From Parasalinivibrio latis (lineage in GTDB: Bacteria > Pseudomonadota > Gammaproteobacteria > Enterobacterales > Vibrionaceae): 64,000 bases of DNA. Made by a program: the position numbers and the translations under genes. Shown piece after piece: positions 18,885 through 28,155 of the stretch. How positions within the stretch are numbered: position 1 is the stretch's first letter; each line of letters begins with the position of its first letter. The notes beneath the pieces were generated by a model. The model had not been told where the DNA came from, did not search any database, and saw only the letters and a program-made list of their open reading frames with translations. The DNA lies in the NCBI RefSeq assembly GCF_036825535.1, contig NZ_CP098812.1:3100001-3164000 (forward strand), written 5' to 3'.

Positions 18885-18912
18885 AAAAAAAGGGGCATCA
18901 TCTGCCCCTTTT
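18885..18912 (-). terminator. Terminator after pnp
   Basis: A 10-bp stem AAAAGGGGCA/TGCCCCTTTT (18888-18897 with 18903-18912) is followed on the minus strand by seven T, immediately before nlpI. Confidence 0.85.
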
Positions 18913-18948
18913 ATATCATGCATCCCTGTGGAATGCATTCAGCCAATA

Positions 18949-21072
18949 TTAAGCTTCTGGCTGCTGTGGCGCTTCTGCCGCTGGTGCTTCTTGAGCAACA
19001 GCTTCTTTCATGCTCAGGCGGATACGGCCCTGACGGTCGATTTCCAGAACCTTGATCTGAACTTCCTGGCCCATAGTCAGGTAGTCGCTCACCTTCTCAA
19101 CACGCTCATTGGCGATTTGAGAAATGTGAACCAGACCTTCTTTCGCACCCAGTACAGAAACAAACGCACCGAAATCAACGATACGGGTTACTTTACCGGT
19201 GTAGATGCGGCCAACTTCAACTTCAGCAGTCAGCGCTTCGATGCGAGCGATGGCGGCTTTAGCAGCAGTACCTTCGGTTGCAGCGATCTTAACAGTACCG
19301 TCGTCTTCGATTTCGATGGTAGTGCCAGTCTCTTCAGTCAGCGCACGAATCACAGAACCACCCTTACCGATCACGTCTTTGATCTTGTCTGGGCTGATCT
19401 TGATAGTGTGAATACGTGGCGCGTACTCAGAGATGTCATCACGTGCAGCAGGGATAGCCTGATCCATAACAGACAGAATGTGCAGACGTGCACCTTTTGC
19501 CTGGTTCAGGGCGATTTGCATGATTTCGCGGGTGATACCTTCGATCTTGATGTCCATCTGCAGGGCAGTTACACCGTCGTCAGTACCGGCTACTTTGAAG
19601 TCCATGTCGCCCAGGTGGTCTTCGTCACCCAGGATGTCAGACAGAACCACAAAACGCTCGTCTTCTTTAACCAGACCCATCGCGATACCGGCTACAGACT
19701 TCTTGATTGGCACACCGGCATCCATCAGAGCCAGTGAAGAACCACATACAGAAGCCATAGAAGAAGAACCGTTAGATTCGGTGATTTCAGAAACCACACG
19801 AACGGTGTATGGGAATTCTTCCTGTGATGGCATTACCGCTGCGATACCGCGCTTGGCCAGACGGCCGTGGCCGATTTCACGGCGCTTAGGAGAACCGATA
19901 AAGCCAGTCTCACCTACACAGTATGGAGGGAAGTTGTAGTGGAACAGGAAGTTGTCGCTGCGCTCACCTGTCAGCTCGTCGATAATCTGTGCGTCACGCT
20001 GGGTACCCAGAGTAGCAACAACCATTGCTTGAGTTTCACCACGGGTGAACAGTGCGCTGCCGTGAGTACGTGGCAGAACGCCAGTACGAACGTCCAGGGC
20101 ACGAACCATGTCTTTTTCACGGCCGTCGATACGTGGCTGACCGTCAAGGATACGGCTGCGTACAACGTTTTTCTCAAGCTTGCTCAGAACGTCGAGGATT
20201 TCGCGCTCATTCAGCTCTTCGTTTTCACCGATCAGGGTATCAACCACTTCAGACTTGATTACGCCAACTTGCTCGTAGCGCTTCATCTTTTCAGTGATCT
20301 GGTAAGCTTCAACAAAACGGGCTTCAGCCAGCTCAGCAACACGGGCTTTCAGCTCAGTGTTCTCTGCCTTGGCTTCCCACTGCCACTTAGGGGTATTCAC
20401 TTCAGCAGCGAATTCGTTGATGGCGTTGATAACAACTTGCTGTTGATCGTGACCGAAGATCACAGCTTGCAGCATTTGCTCTTCGCTCAGGCGCTCAGCT
20501 TCTGATTCAACCATCAGAACCGCGTTCTCAGTACCAGCAACAACCAGGTCCAGACGGCTTTCGGCCAGTTCTTTGATGCTTGGGTTCAGTACCAGTTCGT
20601 CGTTGATATAACCAACGCGAGCTGCGCCGATTGGACCATTGAATGGGATACCAGAGATAGCCAGAGCCGCAGAGGTACCGATCATGGCAACGATATCAGG
20701 GCTAACGTCTGGGTTTACTGAAACCACAGTCGCGATTACCTGTACTTCGTTAGTGAAGCCATTCGGGAAAAGCGGACGGATAGGACGGTCGATCAGACGT
20801 GCGGTCAGGGTTTCGCCTTCTGAAGGACGACCTTCACGCTTGAAGAAACCACCAGGGATCTTACCTGCAGCGTAAGTACGCTCTTGGTAGTTTACAGTCA
20901 GAGGGAAGAAGTCCTGACCTTCAACTGCTTCTTTCTTACCAACGACAGAAACGAATACAGAAGTATCGTCCATGCTTACCATCACGGCACCTGTCGCCTG
21001 ACGAGCCATTACGCCAGTTTCAATAGTGACAGTGTGATTACCGTAAGGGAACGTTTTTACGATAGGATTCAC
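18949..21072 (-). CDS. pnp: Polynucleotide phosphorylase (PNPase)
   Basis: This 707-residue 3'-5' phosphorolytic exoribonuclease is the core of RNA turnover and a degradosome partner. Two RNase PH domains are separated by an all-helical domain; KRREIGHGRLA and the second-core TDDGVTALQMD stretch are visible. A KH domain (IGKGGSVIRALTEETG, about 563) and an S1 domain (about 620-690) follow. The start is GTG 21072 with AAGGA seven bases upstream. rpsO lies directly upstream, with a terminator, its own promoter and an RNase III-type leader hairpin between, as in E. coli, so autoregulation through leader cleavage is expected. Confidence 0.97.
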   Translation of the reverse strand: MNPIVKTFPYGNHTVTIETGVMARQATGAVMVSMDDTSVFVSVVGKKEAVEGQDFFPLTVNYQERTYAAGKIPGGFFKREGRPSEGETLTARLIDRPIRPLFPNGFTNEVQVIATVVSVNPDVSPDIVAMIGTSAALAISGIPFNGPIGAARVGYINDELVLNPSIKELAESRLDLVVAGTENAVLMVESEAERLSEEQMLQAVIFGHDQQQVVINAINEFAAEVNTPKWQWEAKAENTELKARVAELAEARFVEAYQITEKMKRYEQVGVIKSEVVDTLIGENEELNEREILDVLSKLEKNVVRSRILDGQPRIDGREKDMVRALDVRTGVLPRTHGSALFTRGETQAMVVATLGTQRDAQIIDELTGERSDNFLFHYNFPPYCVGETGFIGSPKRREIGHGRLAKRGIAAVMPSQEEFPYTVRVVSEITESNGSSSMASVCGSSLALMDAGVPIKKSVAGIAMGLVKEDERFVVLSDILGDEDHLGDMDFKVAGTDDGVTALQMDIKIEGITREIMQIALNQAKGARLHILSVMDQAIPAARDDISEYAPRIHTIKISPDKIKDVIGKGGSVIRALTEETGTTIEIEDDGTVKIAATEGTAAKAAIARIEALTAEVEVGRIYTGKVTRIVDFGAFVSVLGAKEGLVHISQIANERVEKVSDYLTMGQEVQIKVLEIDRQGRIRLSMKEAVAQEAPAAEAPQQPEA

Positions 21073-21149
21073 GGAAATTTCCTTATGTTAGGCATCCAGA
21101 AAGCCCTTTGCTGCCTGGATGTAGTACATGTTTTGCCTTTCATTACACC

Positions 21150-21214
21150 GTCGCGACTAGTGAAAACATCTTAGGAAGAAAGCGCGAGCGTGAAGATATT
21201 TTCAGTAGCCGCGA
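21150..21214 (-). promoter_or_regulatory. Long pnp leader hairpin, probable RNase III/PNPase autoregulation site
   Basis: Segments 21150-21172 and 21192-21214 are complementary over about 23 positions with three mismatches, leaving a loop of about 19 nt. In E. coli, RNase III cuts such a stem in the pnp leader and PNPase then removes the remaining duplex, repressing its own translation. A second shorter stem (21093-21099 with 21115-21121) lies nearer the start codon. Confidence 0.75.
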
Positions 21215-21261
21215 CCTGCTGGTCGAGTTAATTGACTGTGCTATGAATATAAGGCGTGAAC

Positions 21262-21267
21262 ATTATA
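21262..21267 (-). promoter_or_regulatory. Probable -10 box of the pnp promoter
   Basis: A perfect TATAAT on the minus strand lies about 190 bases before the pnp GTG and upstream of the leader hairpin. No good -35 hexamer is visible at 16-18 bases. Confidence 0.5.
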
Positions 21268-21310
21268 CACGGGTATGCGGGGTAATACAGGAGATGAGTC
21301 TCCCGAAAAG

Positions 21311-21337
21311 AAGAAAGGAGCCAGAAGGCTCCTTTCT
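21311..21337 (-). terminator. Terminator after rpsO
   Basis: A 10-bp stem GAAAGGAGCC/GGCTCCTTTC (21313-21322 with 21327-21336) is followed on the minus strand by a T-rich stretch. As in E. coli it probably lets some rpsO transcripts continue into pnp. Confidence 0.8.
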
Positions 21338-21350
21338 TTGGAATGCTGTC

Positions 21351-21620
21351 TTAGCGACGCAGACCCAGACGCTTGATTAGCTCCAGGTAACGGTCAGCGT
21401 TTTTACGCTTCAGGTAGTCCAGCAGCTTACGACGGCGAGAAACCATGCGCAGCAGACCACGACGGCTGTGGTGATCTTGCTTGTGCTCAGCGAAGTGACC
21501 TTGCAGGTGGTTGATCTGTGCAGTCAGCAGAGCTACCTGTACTTCTGGTGAACCAGTGTCGTTTTCGCCTTGCGCGTATTCAGCAACGATTTTCGCTTTA
21601 GTTTCAGCGTTCAGAGACAT
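21351..21620 (-). CDS. rpsO: 30S ribosomal protein S15
   Basis: This 89-residue protein, beginning MSLNAETKAKIVAEYAQ, has the conserved HxxDHHSRRGLL core and a Lys/Arg-rich C-terminus. S15 nucleates the 16S rRNA central domain. I chose ATG 21620 because GGAGAAAATT precedes it and the length equals the family's; an in-frame upstream start would add 20 unrelated residues. It has its own promoter upstream and a terminator before pnp. Confidence 0.98.
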   Translation of the reverse strand: MSLNAETKAKIVAEYAQGENDTGSPEVQVALLTAQINHLQGHFAEHKQDHHSRRGLLRMVSRRRKLLDYLKRKNADRYLELIKRLGLRR

Positions 21621-21692
21621 AATTTTCTCCAATTGAGGATTGATATATTTGTGCCAGCCAATCTCTGATTCAGCCGACACCCGAGGCGGCGA

Positions 21693-21721
21693 ATTCTACA
21701 GAGTTTCCTTATCAAAGGCAA
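21693..21721 (-). promoter_or_regulatory. Promoter of rpsO
   Basis: On the minus strand TTGCCT (21721-21716) and TAGAAT (21698-21693) are separated by exactly 17 bases, about 75 bases upstream of the rpsO start. Confidence 0.6.
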
Positions 21722-21736
21722 CTCTGCAACCCCGCC

Positions 21737-21771
21737 AAATTGCCGGAATTTTATTCAGATTCCGACAATTT
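21737..21771 (-). other. Hairpin between truB and rpsO
   Basis: Segments 21737-21749 and 21759-21771 pair over 13 positions with one G-T mismatch. No long T tract follows on the minus strand, so it may be a weak terminator or a processing site between truB and the rpsO promoter. Confidence 0.45.
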
Positions 21772-21782
21772 TGTAACAGGAC

Positions 21783-22739
21783 TTAACCTTCGCGGCGTGG
21801 TGTTTCTACCACCAGTCGGCGTGGGGCAACCAAGCCATCAGCATCGATTTCGCCAACGCCGATGAACTTGCTTTCATCCCCGGTAGTCACGCGGACAAAA
21901 CCTTCACGCGGTGCATTCGGTACCTGTACCGGCTGACCTTGCAGGAAGTAACCTGCGACAACCGGAATGAGGTTGCTTTCAGGCAAGTCCTGCACGGCTG
22001 TATCCAGAGGCAGCAGCAGAGGGTCAAGCAGTTCACGTGGCTGGATATCCTGCTCACGGGCCTGCTCAAGCAGTGCTTCCAGTTGCTCCAGAGTTACCAT
22101 GCGAGTAAGCGGGTACTTGGACACACCGATGCGGCGCAGCGCGGTTACGTGCGCACCGCAACCCAGCATTTCGCCCAGGTCATCAACAATGGTACGGATG
22201 TAAGTGCCTTTTGAGCAGTGTACTTCCAGCTCAATTTCGTGACCTTCAAAGCGCAGCAGGTCAATCTGGTAAACCGTAATCGGACGTGCTTCACGAGGAA
22301 CTTCGATACCAGCACGCGCATATTCATACAGAGGTTTACCCTGATACTTCAGCGCAGAGAACATGGAAGGAACCTGCATGGTTTCTCCACGGAACTTTGC
22401 AACGCAACGTTCCAGCAGGCCAAGGTTAACCTTCACTTCACGAGTCTGGATAACTTCGCCATCTGCATCTGATGTATCAGTACGTTCACCCAGCTTTGCT
22501 ACCACGCGGTAACGCTTGTCAGAATCAAGCAGGAACTGGGAGAATTTGGTTGCTTCACCAAAACAGATTGGCAGCATACCTGTCGCCAGAGGATCCAGTG
22601 CACCAGTGTGCCCGGCTTTCTCAGCAAAATAGATGCGCTTTACTTTTTGCAGAGCATCGTTGGAAGTGATACCGGTCGGTTTATCAAGCAGCAGGATGCC
22701 ATTTACAGGGCGGCCTCTGCGACGCATACGACGTGCCAT
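21783..22739 (-). CDS. truB: tRNA pseudouridine-55 synthase
   Basis: This 318-residue enzyme makes pseudouridine 55 in the T-loop of tRNAs. It has the catalytic-loop GHTGALDPLATGML (nucleophilic Asp about 48), the KRYRVVAKLG stretch and a C-terminal PUA-like region. Its ATG shares one base with the stop of rbfA (TAATG), so it is translationally coupled within nusA-infB-rbfA-truB. Confidence 0.97.
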   Translation of the reverse strand: MARRMRRRGRPVNGILLLDKPTGITSNDALQKVKRIYFAEKAGHTGALDPLATGMLPICFGEATKFSQFLLDSDKRYRVVAKLGERTDTSDADGEVIQTREVKVNLGLLERCVAKFRGETMQVPSMFSALKYQGKPLYEYARAGIEVPREARPITVYQIDLLRFEGHEIELEVHCSKGTYIRTIVDDLGEMLGCGAHVTALRRIGVSKYPLTRMVTLEQLEALLEQAREQDIQPRELLDPLLLPLDTAVQDLPESNLIPVVAGYFLQGQPVQVPNAPREGFVRVTTGDESKFIGVGEIDADGLVAPRRLVVETPRREG

Positions 22740-23134
22740 TACTCTTCCTCTTCAGCGTCTTCATCGCCACGGCGGGCTTTGTCGCTTTGTACTGCCTGGG
22801 AAACCAGGTTTGAAATACGCATACCTTCAGTCAGTGATTCATCGTATACGAAGTTCAATTCTGGTGTTACACGGAGGCGGATTGCCTTGCCAAGCAGCGA
22901 GCGGGCATAACCAGCTGCTTCACGCAGGGCTGCCAGGCTTTCTTTGGCTTTTTCTTCGTCTGTAGTCAGGAAGGTAACGAAGATTTTTGCATAGGACATA
23001 TCACGGGATACGTCTACACCTGAGATGGTAACCATACCGATACGTGGATCTTTGATTTCACGCTGCAGAATGATCGCCAGCTCTTTATGAATTTGCTGCG
23101 ACACACGCTGGGTGCGGCTGAATTCTTTTGCCAT
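22739..23134 (-). CDS. rbfA: Ribosome-binding factor A
   Basis: This 131-residue KH-like factor for late 30S maturation and cold adaptation starts MAKEFSRTQRVSQQIHKELA and contains IKDPRIGMVTISGV. The C-terminus is acidic (DEDAEEEE), as in gammaproteobacteria. I chose ATG 23134 on family length; an in-frame ATG seven codons upstream lies closer to the preceding hairpin. Confidence 0.96.
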   Translation of the reverse strand: MAKEFSRTQRVSQQIHKELAIILQREIKDPRIGMVTISGVDVSRDMSYAKIFVTFLTTDEEKAKESLAALREAAGYARSLLGKAIRLRVTPELNFVYDESLTEGMRISNLVSQAVQSDKARRGDEDAEEEE

Positions 23135-23155
23135 GAAATGTCTCTCTATCAACAA

Positions 23156-23177
23156 ATGGGGGGCGTTCGCCCCCCAT
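23156..23177 (-). other. Perfect GC-rich hairpin between infB and rbfA
   Basis: A 10-bp stem with six consecutive G-C pairs (23156-23165 with 23168-23177) has a formal 2-nt loop; in practice the top pairs open to a TTCG-type tetraloop. No T run follows on the minus strand, so it is more likely an attenuator, RNA stabiliser or processing site than a full terminator. Confidence 0.6.
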
Positions 23178-23207
23178 GTAATACGTCAACAATCGCGAGT
23201 TGAAGCA

Positions 23208-25925
23208 TTAATCGATGGTACGTTTCACTTCAATGATTTCGTACACTTCGATCTGGTCGCCAGCGCGGACATCGTTGTAGTTCTTCACACCGATACCACA
23301 TTCGTAACCGTTCTTCACTTCGTTCACGTCATCTTTGAAGCGACGCAGTGATTCCAGCTCACCTTCATAGATAACCACGTTTTCACGCAGTACACGGATT
23401 GGGTTGTTACGCTTGATGGTACCTTCAGTAACCATACAGCCAGCAACCGCACCGAACTTAGGTGAACGGAATACGTCACGAACTTCAGCCAGACCGATAA
23501 TTTCCTGCCTGAACTCAGGAGCCAGCATGCCACTCATAGCCTGCTTAACTTCGTCAATCAGGGCATAGATGACAGAGTAGTAACGCAGTTCGATGTTTTC
23601 TGTCTCAATCACCTTACGGGCAGACGCATCGGCACGAACGTTGAAGCCCAGTACGATAGCGTTAGAAGCAGCCGCCAGTACAGCGTCAGTTTCGGTAATA
23701 CCACCAACACCTGAACCTACGATCTTAACCTTCACTTCGTCTGTAGACAGCTTAGCCAGCGATTCAGCAATCGCTTCAACAGAACCCTGTACGTCAGCTT
23801 TCAGTACGATGTTCAGCTCAGCCACTTCACCTTCGCTCATGTTTGAGAACATGTTTTCCAGCTTGGCTTTCTGCTGACGGGCCAGTTTCACGTCACGGAA
23901 CTTGCCTTGACGGTACAGGGCAACTTCACGGGCTTTACGCTCATCGCGAACAACTGTTGCTTCGTCACCGGCAGACGGTACACCAGACAGACCCAGAACC
24001 TCTACAGGGATAGATGGGCCAGCTTCAGTGATTTCTTTACCGTTTTCGTCACGCATTGCACGCACGCGGCCATACTCAAGGCCACACAGTACAATGTCAC
24101 CCTTCTTCAGGGTACCAGACTGAACCAGTACAGTTGCAACAGGACCACGGCCCTTATCCAGGCGTGATTCAACAACCACACCGCTTGCCATGCCTTCACG
24201 AACTGCAGTCAGTTCCAGAACTTCGGCTTGCAGCAGAACAGCGTCCAGCAGATCGTCTACGTTTGTACCCTGCTTGGCAGAAACGTGAACGAAGATATTC
24301 TCACCACCCCAGCTTTCATCAATGATGCCGTACTGAGACAGTTCATTCTTCACACGGTCTGGGTCTGCTTCAGGCTTATCGATCTTGTTAACAGCAACGA
24401 TAACAGGCACTTCTGCCGCTTTCGCGTGCTGAACAGCTTCGATAGTCTGTGGCATTACACCGTCGTCTGCAGCAACAACCAGGATAACGATATCCGTTGC
24501 CTTGGCACCACGAGCACGCATAGCGGTAAACGCGGCGTGTCCAGGAGTATCCAGGAAGGTGATCATACCGTTGTTGGTTTCAACATGGTAAGCACCGATG
24601 TGCTGGGTAATACCACCCGCTTCGCCTTCTGCTACGTGTTCCTTACGGATGTAGTCCAGCAGCGAGGTTTTACCGTGGTCAACGTGACCCATGATGGTAA
24701 CAACCGGTGCGCGTGATTCAACTGCCGCATCGTTATCACGATCAGACAGTACTGCTTCTTCCAGTTCGTTTTCACGACGAAGTACCACGTTGTGACCCAT
24801 TTCCTCTGCAACCAATTGTGCAGTTTCCTGGTCGATAACCTGGTTGATGGTTGCCATGGCACCCATCTTCATCATGGTCTTGATAACTTCAGTGGCTTTA
24901 ACGGCCATCTTGTTAGCAAGCTCAGCGACAGTCACGGTTTCACCGATCTCTACATCGCGGTTAACTTTCTGGGCTGGTTTCTGGAAAGCGTGTTGCAGAG
25001 CCTGAGGGTTAGCGCGCTTGCCACCCTTAGCTTTCGCTTTACCACCACGACGACTGTTACGATCGTCATCGTCTTGAGATTTTTTCTTCTTACGGCGGCG
25101 AGGTGCTTCTGCACGGCGTGCCTGCTCGTCTTCAGCTTCACGTGCAAAACGTGAAGTCAGGCTGGAATCCTCTACCTGCGCGTCGTCAGTCGCTTTTTCC
25201 TGGTCATTCCAGCGTTCCTGGTTTTTCTCTGCCATTTTGCGTGCCTCTTCTAGCTGGCGCTGACTCTCTTCTTCAGCTTTGCGCTTGGCTTCCTCTTCCC
25301 GGCGACGCTTGAGTTCATCAGCTTGTCGTTTCGCTTCCGCCTCAGCAGCCTTACGTGCAGCCTCTTCTTCAGCTTGTTTATCCGGCATAGCTGATTGATT
25401 TACAGCTTTTGCCTCTGCTTCGCGCTTCGCTTTCTCTTCTGCGGCACGCTTAGCTTCTGCTTCTCGTTTAGCTGCTTCCTCTGCTTCGCGGCGGGCTTTT
25501 TCTTCAGCTTCACGCTTAGCCTGGGCTTCTGCCTCAAGGCGCGCAGCTTCTTCCGCTTCGCGTTTCGCCTGCTCTTCAGCTTCACGCTGTGCGGCTTCTT
25601 CCTCGACGCGCTGCTGTTCTTCCAGATCCGCACGTTTTACGTAAGTGCGTTTCTTGCGAACTTCAACCTGAACATCTTTGCTTTTACCGCCAGCACCCGA
25701 AATGCTCAGGGTGCTGCGAGTTTTACGCTTAAGGGTCAGGCGAGTAGGAGCGTTACCTGATGCACCCTGGGTGCTTTTCAGGTGGCTGAGCAGCGCTTCT
25801 TTTTCTTCCTGCTTCACCAGATCGTCAGCTTTCTTGCTGATACCAGCGTCCTCGAATTGCTTAAGCAGACGATCGATTGGTGTGTCAATTTCTTGCGCCA
25901 ATGCTTTGACTGTAACCTCTGACAT
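23208..25925 (-). CDS. infB: Translation initiation factor IF-2
   Basis: This 905-residue GTPase brings initiator tRNA to the 30S subunit. After the N-terminal IF2N module comes a long Ala/Glu/Lys/Arg-rich charged coil (about 90-280). The GTPase domain has G1 GHVDHGKTS, G3 DTPGHAAF and G4 NKID, followed by the C-terminal tRNA-binding domains. ATG 25925 has a strong GGGAGGAG upstream. Shorter IF2 forms from internal starts are known in enterics; I did not locate such starts here. The gene for its initiator tRNA is in the same cluster. Confidence 0.97.
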   Translation of the reverse strand: MSEVTVKALAQEIDTPIDRLLKQFEDAGISKKADDLVKQEEKEALLSHLKSTQGASGNAPTRLTLKRKTRSTLSISGAGGKSKDVQVEVRKKRTYVKRADLEEQQRVEEEAAQREAEEQAKREAEEAARLEAEAQAKREAEEKARREAEEAAKREAEAKRAAEEKAKREAEAKAVNQSAMPDKQAEEEAARKAAEAEAKRQADELKRRREEEAKRKAEEESQRQLEEARKMAEKNQERWNDQEKATDDAQVEDSSLTSRFAREAEDEQARRAEAPRRRKKKKSQDDDDRNSRRGGKAKAKGGKRANPQALQHAFQKPAQKVNRDVEIGETVTVAELANKMAVKATEVIKTMMKMGAMATINQVIDQETAQLVAEEMGHNVVLRRENELEEAVLSDRDNDAAVESRAPVVTIMGHVDHGKTSLLDYIRKEHVAEGEAGGITQHIGAYHVETNNGMITFLDTPGHAAFTAMRARGAKATDIVILVVAADDGVMPQTIEAVQHAKAAEVPVIVAVNKIDKPEADPDRVKNELSQYGIIDESWGGENIFVHVSAKQGTNVDDLLDAVLLQAEVLELTAVREGMASGVVVESRLDKGRGPVATVLVQSGTLKKGDIVLCGLEYGRVRAMRDENGKEITEAGPSIPVEVLGLSGVPSAGDEATVVRDERKAREVALYRQGKFRDVKLARQQKAKLENMFSNMSEGEVAELNIVLKADVQGSVEAIAESLAKLSTDEVKVKIVGSGVGGITETDAVLAAASNAIVLGFNVRADASARKVIETENIELRYYSVIYALIDEVKQAMSGMLAPEFRQEIIGLAEVRDVFRSPKFGAVAGCMVTEGTIKRNNPIRVLRENVVIYEGELESLRRFKDDVNEVKNGYECGIGVKNYNDVRAGDQIEVYEIIEVKRTID

Positions 25926-25945
25926 TCGGCTCCTCCCTAGCTGTA

Positions 25946-27433
25946 TTAGGCCTCGTCGCTGAACCAGCAAATGTTGCGTGCAGCCATAATCAGCTCGCCC
26001 GCTTTCTCTTCTGTCATACCGGCGATATCAAGCAGGTCGTCGGTACCTTGGTCAGCCAGATCTTCCAGTGTGCTGATGCCTTTCGAAGCCAGGGTATAAG
26101 CCAGTTCACGATCCAGGCCTTCCAGATTCAGCAGGTCTTCAGCAGGCTCGGCGCCTTGAATAGATTCTTGCTTGGCCAGCGCAATAGTAGTCAGTGCTTC
26201 TTTCGCGCGTTCGCGCAGCACTTCAACGGTCTCTTCGTCCAGACCATCAACCTCTGCCAGTTCAGCAGCAGGAACGTAAGCAACTTCTTCCAGAGTTGTG
26301 AAGCCTTCTTCTACCAACGCGGCAGCAAATTCTTCATCAATGTCGAGATGCTTAACAAACAGGTCAATTGACTGAGACGCTTCTTCTTGGTGTTTCTTCT
26401 GAAGATCTTCCACGGTCATTACGTTCAGTTCCCAGCCAGTCAGCTGAGACGCCAGACGTACGTTTTGACCGTTACGGCCGATAGCCTGGGCCAGATTGCC
26501 CGCTTCAACCGCAATGTCCATCGCATGGGTGTCTTCATCAACAATGATTGAAGCAACATCCGCTGGTGCCATGGCATTGATAACAAATTGAGCTGGGTTA
26601 TCGTCCCACAGAACGATATCGATACGCTCGCCACCCAGTTCGCCAGAAACTGCCTGAACACGTGCACCACGCATACCTACACAAGCACCAACTGGGTCGA
26701 TACGCTTGTCGTTGGTCTTAACAGCGATTTTTGCACGGGAACCCGGATCACGGGCTGCACCCATCAGTTCGATAACTTCTTCACCGATCTCTGGTACTTC
26801 AATGCGGAACAGTTCCATCAGCATTTCTGACTTGGAACGAGTCAGGAACAGTTGGAAACCGCGCGCTTCTGGGCGTACAGCATACAGCAGACCACGTACG
26901 CGGTCACCTGGACGGAAGTTTTCACGTGGCAATTGGTCGTCACGTTGCAGGGCTGCTTCAGCATTGTTACCCAGGTCAACAATAACGACGTCGCGGTTAA
27001 CTTTCTTAACGATGCCGGTGATCAGCTCACCCTGGTGATCAACAAACTGCTCTACAACCTGAGCACGCTCTGCTTCACGTACTTTTTGTACGATAACCTG
27101 CTTGGCAGTTTGTGTCGTAATACGGTCGAAAGTTACAGACTCGATTTCGTCTTCAACGAAGCCTTCAAGCTGAAGTTCTGGATCTTCAAACTGAGCAGCT
27201 TCCAGCGTAATTTCGCGGGTCGGAGCCGTCACTTCTTCTACGATCTTCCAGCGGCGGAAAGTATCAAACTCGCCAGTCTTACGGTCGATCGCTACGCGGA
27301 CGTCGATTTCTGCTTCGTATTTTTTCTTGGTGGCAGTAGCCAGAGCAATTTCCAGAGCTTCAAAAATTCGCTCGCGAGGAACTGCTTTCTCATTGGATAC
27401 CGCTTCAACGACAGCCAAGATTTCTTTGTTCAT
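25946..27433 (-). CDS. nusA: Transcription termination/antitermination factor NusA
   Basis: This 495-residue protein has the same length as E. coli NusA. The RNA-polymerase-binding N-terminal domain is followed by S1 (about 135-200), two KH domains (DPVGACVGMRGARVQ and AIGRNGQNVRLAS) and the two C-terminal acidic AR repeats seen in gammaproteobacteria (EDLLNLEGLD, DDLLDIAGM). I chose ATG 27433 from family alignment; an in-frame start five codons upstream is possible. It lies between rimP and infB in the classic operon. Confidence 0.97.
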   Translation of the reverse strand: MNKEILAVVEAVSNEKAVPRERIFEALEIALATATKKKYEAEIDVRVAIDRKTGEFDTFRRWKIVEEVTAPTREITLEAAQFEDPELQLEGFVEDEIESVTFDRITTQTAKQVIVQKVREAERAQVVEQFVDHQGELITGIVKKVNRDVVIVDLGNNAEAALQRDDQLPRENFRPGDRVRGLLYAVRPEARGFQLFLTRSKSEMLMELFRIEVPEIGEEVIELMGAARDPGSRAKIAVKTNDKRIDPVGACVGMRGARVQAVSGELGGERIDIVLWDDNPAQFVINAMAPADVASIIVDEDTHAMDIAVEAGNLAQAIGRNGQNVRLASQLTGWELNVMTVEDLQKKHQEEASQSIDLFVKHLDIDEEFAAALVEEGFTTLEEVAYVPAAELAEVDGLDEETVEVLRERAKEALTTIALAKQESIQGAEPAEDLLNLEGLDRELAYTLASKGISTLEDLADQGTDDLLDIAGMTEEKAGELIMAARNICWFSDEA

Positions 27434-27455
27434 GAACGCTCGCCTCATTTAACCT

Positions 27456-27911
27456 TTAAAAGGATGGAACCAGGTTGGCTTTCTGAATGTTGCTCAGGGC
27501 AAATGCTTCTTCAGCGCCATCTACGTTGATCACAATAGTTTCACCGTCTACGGAGGCGATTACGCCCTTCCACTTACGACGGTTCTGCATTGCCATGCGC
27601 AACACCAGGGTCACTTCCTGACCAATAAACTTCTGGTAGTGCTCGGCTTTAAACAGAGGTCGGTCTAAACCTGGTGAAGACACTTCCAGGTTGTAGGCCA
27701 CAGTAATTGGATCTTCTACGTCCATTACTGCACTTACCTGATGACTCACTTCGGCACAGTCGTCGACGGTAATACCGTTTTCGTGGTCAATATAAATGCG
27801 CAGGGTTGAATTCTGACCGGCACGGATAAATTCCAACCCTACCAGTTCATACCCCAGAGCACTTACCGCAGGCTCAAGCATTTCGGTAAGTTGTTTTTCT
27901 AGTCCAGTCAT
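27456..27911 (-). CDS. rimP: Ribosome maturation factor RimP
   Basis: This 151-residue factor for 30S assembly has the LEVSSPGLDRPLF signature in its N-terminal domain and an SH3-like C-terminal domain. It is the first protein gene of rimP-nusA-infB, preceded by two terminator-like hairpins, so the operon probably has its own promoter just upstream. nusA follows after about 22 bases. Confidence 0.95.
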   Translation of the reverse strand: MTGLEKQLTEMLEPAVSALGYELVGLEFIRAGQNSTLRIYIDHENGITVDDCAEVSHQVSAVMDVEDPITVAYNLEVSSPGLDRPLFKAEHYQKFIGQEVTLVLRMAMQNRRKWKGVIASVDGETIVINVDGAEEAFALSNIQKANLVPSF

Positions 27912-27985
27912 ATTTCCCCCGGAAACAGAGCAATACCAAACGACTTCGTTGTTGAACGAACCGTCTGTTATCAGCCCCCGGAAAC

Positions 27986-28006
27986 AAAAAAAGGGCTCTA
28001 AAGCCC
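27986..28006 (-). terminator. Terminator-like hairpin upstream of rimP
   Basis: A 5-bp GC-rich stem GGGCT/AGCCC (27993-27997 with 28002-28006) is followed on the minus strand by seven to eight T. A 12-base sequence, CCCCCGGAAACA, occurs at 27916-27927 and again at 27975-27986, flanking this interval. Confidence 0.6.
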
Positions 28007-28069
28007 AGTTATAATCCGAATATACCCAAACAACCTCAGGTTGCCGGGGTATGGTCTATTTCAGATAAC

Positions 28070-28093
28070 AAAAAACCCCGAAAGTCGGGGTTT
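28070..28093 (-). terminator. Terminator downstream of the tRNA genes
   Basis: An 8-bp stem AAACCCCG/CGGGGTTT (28073-28080 with 28086-28093) is followed on the minus strand by a T run. It would end transcripts arriving from secG and the two tRNA genes. Confidence 0.8.
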
Positions 28094-28155
28094 AATGTAA
28101 CTGGACCCTTAGCGCCGTCAAGCGCCCCAGCCGGTTTTACCTGGCTGAGATAGCC

